Assembly (NCBI GenBank): GCA_905182555.1
Contig: CAJJBX010000006.1
Span: 123,125-187,124, forward strand
DNA length: 64,000 bases
Direction: 5' to 3'
Source: an uncultured Ilumatobacter sp.
Lineage (GTDB): Bacteria; Actinomycetota; Acidimicrobiia; Acidimicrobiales; Ilumatobacteraceae
Shown piece after piece: positions 63,771 to 64,000 of this stretch. Made by a program: the position numbers and the translations under genes. The first letter of the stretch is position 1; each line of letters starts with the position of its first letter. Under the pieces are notes generated by a model. That model did not search any database, had not been told where the DNA came from, and was given only the letters and a program-made list of their open reading frames with translations.

Positions 63771-64000
63771 TTAAGCGCCGACGCTGATGGCGTCGATCGA
63801 CTTCAGCATGTCAGCACGGACCTCGGCAGAAATCGGAGCCGAGCCTGCTGCTGCAGCCGAATCGGCCTGACCTTGCTCAGAACCAACGTAGGTCATGAAT
63901 GCCTTGATGAGGTCGACTGTCGCCTGGTCCGGGTACTCGAGGCAGACAATGTGGTACGAGACCAGAGCAATCGGGTACACGTCAGCCGAATCGGGTGTGC
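63771..64000 (-). CDS. pstS: Phosphate-binding protein PstS, C-terminal part
   Basis: Runs off the right edge. The last 76 or so residues read TPDSADVYPIALVSYHIVCL, EYPDQATVDLIKAFMTYVGS, EQGQADSAAAAGSAPISAEV and end RADMLKSIDAISVGA. YPI..VSY is the typical terminal strand of PstS receptors. Order pstS-pstC-pstA-pstB is conserved. The lipoprotein signal and phosphate-binding residues are outside the window. Confidence 0.8.
   Translation of the reverse strand, partial: TPDSADVYPIALVSYHIVCLEYPDQATVDLIKAFMTYVGSEQGQADSAAAAGSAPISAEVRADMLKSIDAISVGA

Overview
This 64 kb window looks like the chromosome of a high-GC actinobacterium, most likely of the Acidimicrobiia (Ilumatobacter-like). That placement rests on gene content and codon bias, not on a marker-gene tree. 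The supporting genes are F420/PPOX-type oxidoreductases, a DUF222-HNH endonuclease, a RegX3/SenX3-type phosphate system, a DUF2342 metalloprotease, a DUF4916 NUDIX protein and a PHERTWRHPSE-type membrane protein. No rRNA, complete tRNA, CRISPR array or intact mobile element was seen.

Layout. 0-9.2 kb: a DUF2130 fragment, a fatty acyl-CoA ligase/thiolase pair, a stretch of decayed genes (epimerase, thioredoxin, SDR), a methyltransferase with an internal stop, an SDR, DsbB, a TRIC channel and a YbaK-type editing protein. 9.2-13.2 kb: small redox proteins, a DUF222-HNH endonuclease, a 28-copy 9-bp tandem repeat, a 1-Cys peroxiredoxin and an NMN-adenylyltransferase-like protein. 13.2-22.4 kb: a large cyclase/AAA/TPR regulator on the minus strand, and a plus-strand histidine kinase, response regulator, ABC ATPase and FtsX-type permease. 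22.4-30.9 kb: an Nei-type glycosylase with altered catalytic N-terminus, a NUDIX protein, a methyltransferase, an alpha/beta hydrolase, a coupled aminotransferase/2-hydroxyacid dehydrogenase pair, a sigma-like protein with a membrane partner, and a 2OG-Fe(II) oxygenase.

31.0-44.3 kb is the most interesting part: one co-directional minus-strand block encoding an M20 amidohydrolase, a D-carbamoylase-like nitrilase, an XdhD-like molybdenum hydroxylase, SsnA, a YheO/DauR-type regulator, a short YgfK homologue, and a complete BMP/Nup-type ABC importer. This is the ygfK-ssnA-xdhD purine/urate module known from enterobacteria and anaerobes, here combined with a nucleobase/nucleoside importer and ureide/carbamoyl hydrolases. 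Similar A/T-rich sites precede three of its genes. The natural reading is import of a purine or related N-heterocycle, hydroxylation or reduction, deamination, ring opening and carbamoyl removal.

44.3-56 kb: a thiamine-binding protein, a long palindrome, a methyltransferase, a nitroreductase, TesB, a sugar dehydrogenase lipoprotein, an RNB exoribonuclease, MreB, MoaE, an epimerase, DUF2342 and an MFS transporter. 56-64 kb: phosphate homeostasis. An NptA-type Na/Pi transporter and a PhoU-like protein face a minus-strand pstS-pstC-pstA-pstB-phoU-senX3-regX3 series. A fragment of tyrosine recombinase lies between nptA and the PhoU-like gene.

Caveat. About twenty otherwise well-conserved genes carry single-base frameshifts or nonsense codons, and some lesions coincide with short A/T-rich patches of foreign-looking codon use. 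Chimeric or low-accuracy assembly is therefore a serious alternative to real gene decay. Such genes are annotated at full span, with the lesion described.
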